Below the pieces are notes generated by a model. The model was not told the origin of the DNA. It made no database searches and was given only the letters and a program-made list of their open reading frames with translations. From Clostridium muellerianum (GTDB lineage Bacteria; Bacillota; Clostridia; Clostridiales; Clostridiaceae): a stretch of 64,000 nt of DNA. Location: assembly GCF_012926525.1 (NCBI RefSeq), contig NZ_JABBNI010000067.1, forward strand, positions 62,001 through 126,000, in the 5' to 3' direction. The translations under genes were made by a program, and so were the position numbers. This document shows positions 63,713 through 64,000 of the stretch, one piece after another (within the stretch, counting starts at the first letter, position 1; each line of letters starts with the position of its first letter).

Positions 63713-64000
63713 ATGGGAAGAATATTAAAAAATCCCCAATCTAATAAATCATGTCCAATAGCAACAGTACAATATTTGATTTCTGGAAAATGGAAAATGA
63801 TAATATTATTTCATTTAAGTGAAAAAACAAGGAGATTTAATGAACTTCAAAGATTATGCAAACAGATTTCTCAACCAATTTTGGCAAAACAGTTAAGAGA
63901 ACTTGAAGATGATGGATTGGTCCATAGAGAAATTTATAAGGAAGTACCTCCAAGAGTGGAATATTCATTAACAGAAATGGGATGTTCTTTTGTTCCTGTA
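63713..64000 (+). CDS. HxlR-family transcriptional regulator, cut by window end
   Basis: 96 codons are visible from ATG 63713 (GAGGAGGAAAGAGG upstream). Family opening: [20 protein letters not shown], then [20 protein letters not shown] and [11 protein letters not shown]-terminal Cys in SCPIA is the position often used for redox or electrophile sensing. It probably regulates itself and the divergent VOC gene. Confidence 0.9.
   Translation, partial: MGRILKNPQSNKSCPIATVQYLISGKWKMIILFHLSEKTRRFNELQRLCKQISQPILAKQLRELEDDGLVHREIYKEVPPRVEYSLTEMGCSFVPV

Noticed and set aside
1-64000. CRISPR arrays, tRNA and rRNA genes
   Set aside because: No regularly spaced direct repeats and no cloverleaf or rRNA-like sequences were seen on either strand. 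The only long RNA elements recognised are the T-boxes, the preQ1 riboswitch and the repeats listed.

Overview
This window comes from a low-GC, spore-forming Firmicute, almost certainly a Clostridium (sensu stricto). Evidence: very A/T-rich codon use, strong AGGAGG ribosome sites with frequent GTG/TTG starts, T-box and preQ1 riboswitches, a spore photoproduct lyase, a flavodiiron protein and an oxygen-sensitive glycyl radical enzyme. The species cannot be fixed from the sequence alone. All functions are assigned by reading translated motifs; no database search was run.

Layout. 1-5.5 kb: a Bce-type peptide-antibiotic sensing/resistance module (response regulator, histidine kinase, ABC ATPase, large permease) with an alpha/beta hydrolase. 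5.5-9.1 kb: argG-argH behind two tandem T-boxes. 9.1-12.3 kb: a small membrane protein, a deletion-damaged Rpn-type nuclease, and a radical SAM protein. 12.3-17.5 kb: a phosphatidylserine-synthase-like gene and a TVP38 membrane protein divergent from a VanRS-like two-component pair, then a scar zone with gene fragments and one secreted protein. 17.5-22.5 kb: a second two-component plus ABC/FtsX module with G/C-richer codons, probably transferred. 22.8-25.5 kb: splB and an amino acid permease. 26.3-30.3 kb: a preQ1-riboswitch-controlled queuosine precursor operon (queD, queE, queC) that begins with a 2-hydroxyacyl-CoA-dehydratase-like protein and its BcrAD/HgdC-like ATPase. 30.3-37 kb: decayed genes mixed with small intact genes (MBL hydrolase, esterase, HxlR regulator, flavin-binding protein). 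37-42 kb: a fructose/mannose PTS with manA and a PRD regulator. 42-49 kb: flavodiiron protein, cupin, secreted lipase, a UroD-like methyltransferase, LysR and DUF554. 49-57.4 kb: a third peptide-ABC module with two tandem paralogous permeases, an Rpn-like nuclease and a two-component pair. 57.6-62.7 kb: a glycyl radical enzyme of the arylacetate decarboxylase type, its activase, and a TPR/SPASM radical SAM protein. 63-64 kb: a VOC protein and a divergent HxlR regulator.

The best candidates for something undescribed are: (1) the HgdB/HgdC-like ATP-dependent redox pair inside the preQ1-regulated queDEC operon, which contains no queF; (2) the arylacetate-decarboxylase-like operon, with a third radical SAM/TPR partner and an activase that has no canonical start codon (an AUA sits at ideal distance from its Shine-Dalgarno); (3) a family of at least six dispersed structured repeats beginning near ATCAAGTGATTCTTAG, three of which supply the stop codon of the gene before them; (4) a second unrelated pair of structured intergenic elements (5.54 and 10.65 kb). 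Four two-component systems, three with their own ABC exporters, suggest an organism heavily exposed to cell-envelope antibiotics.
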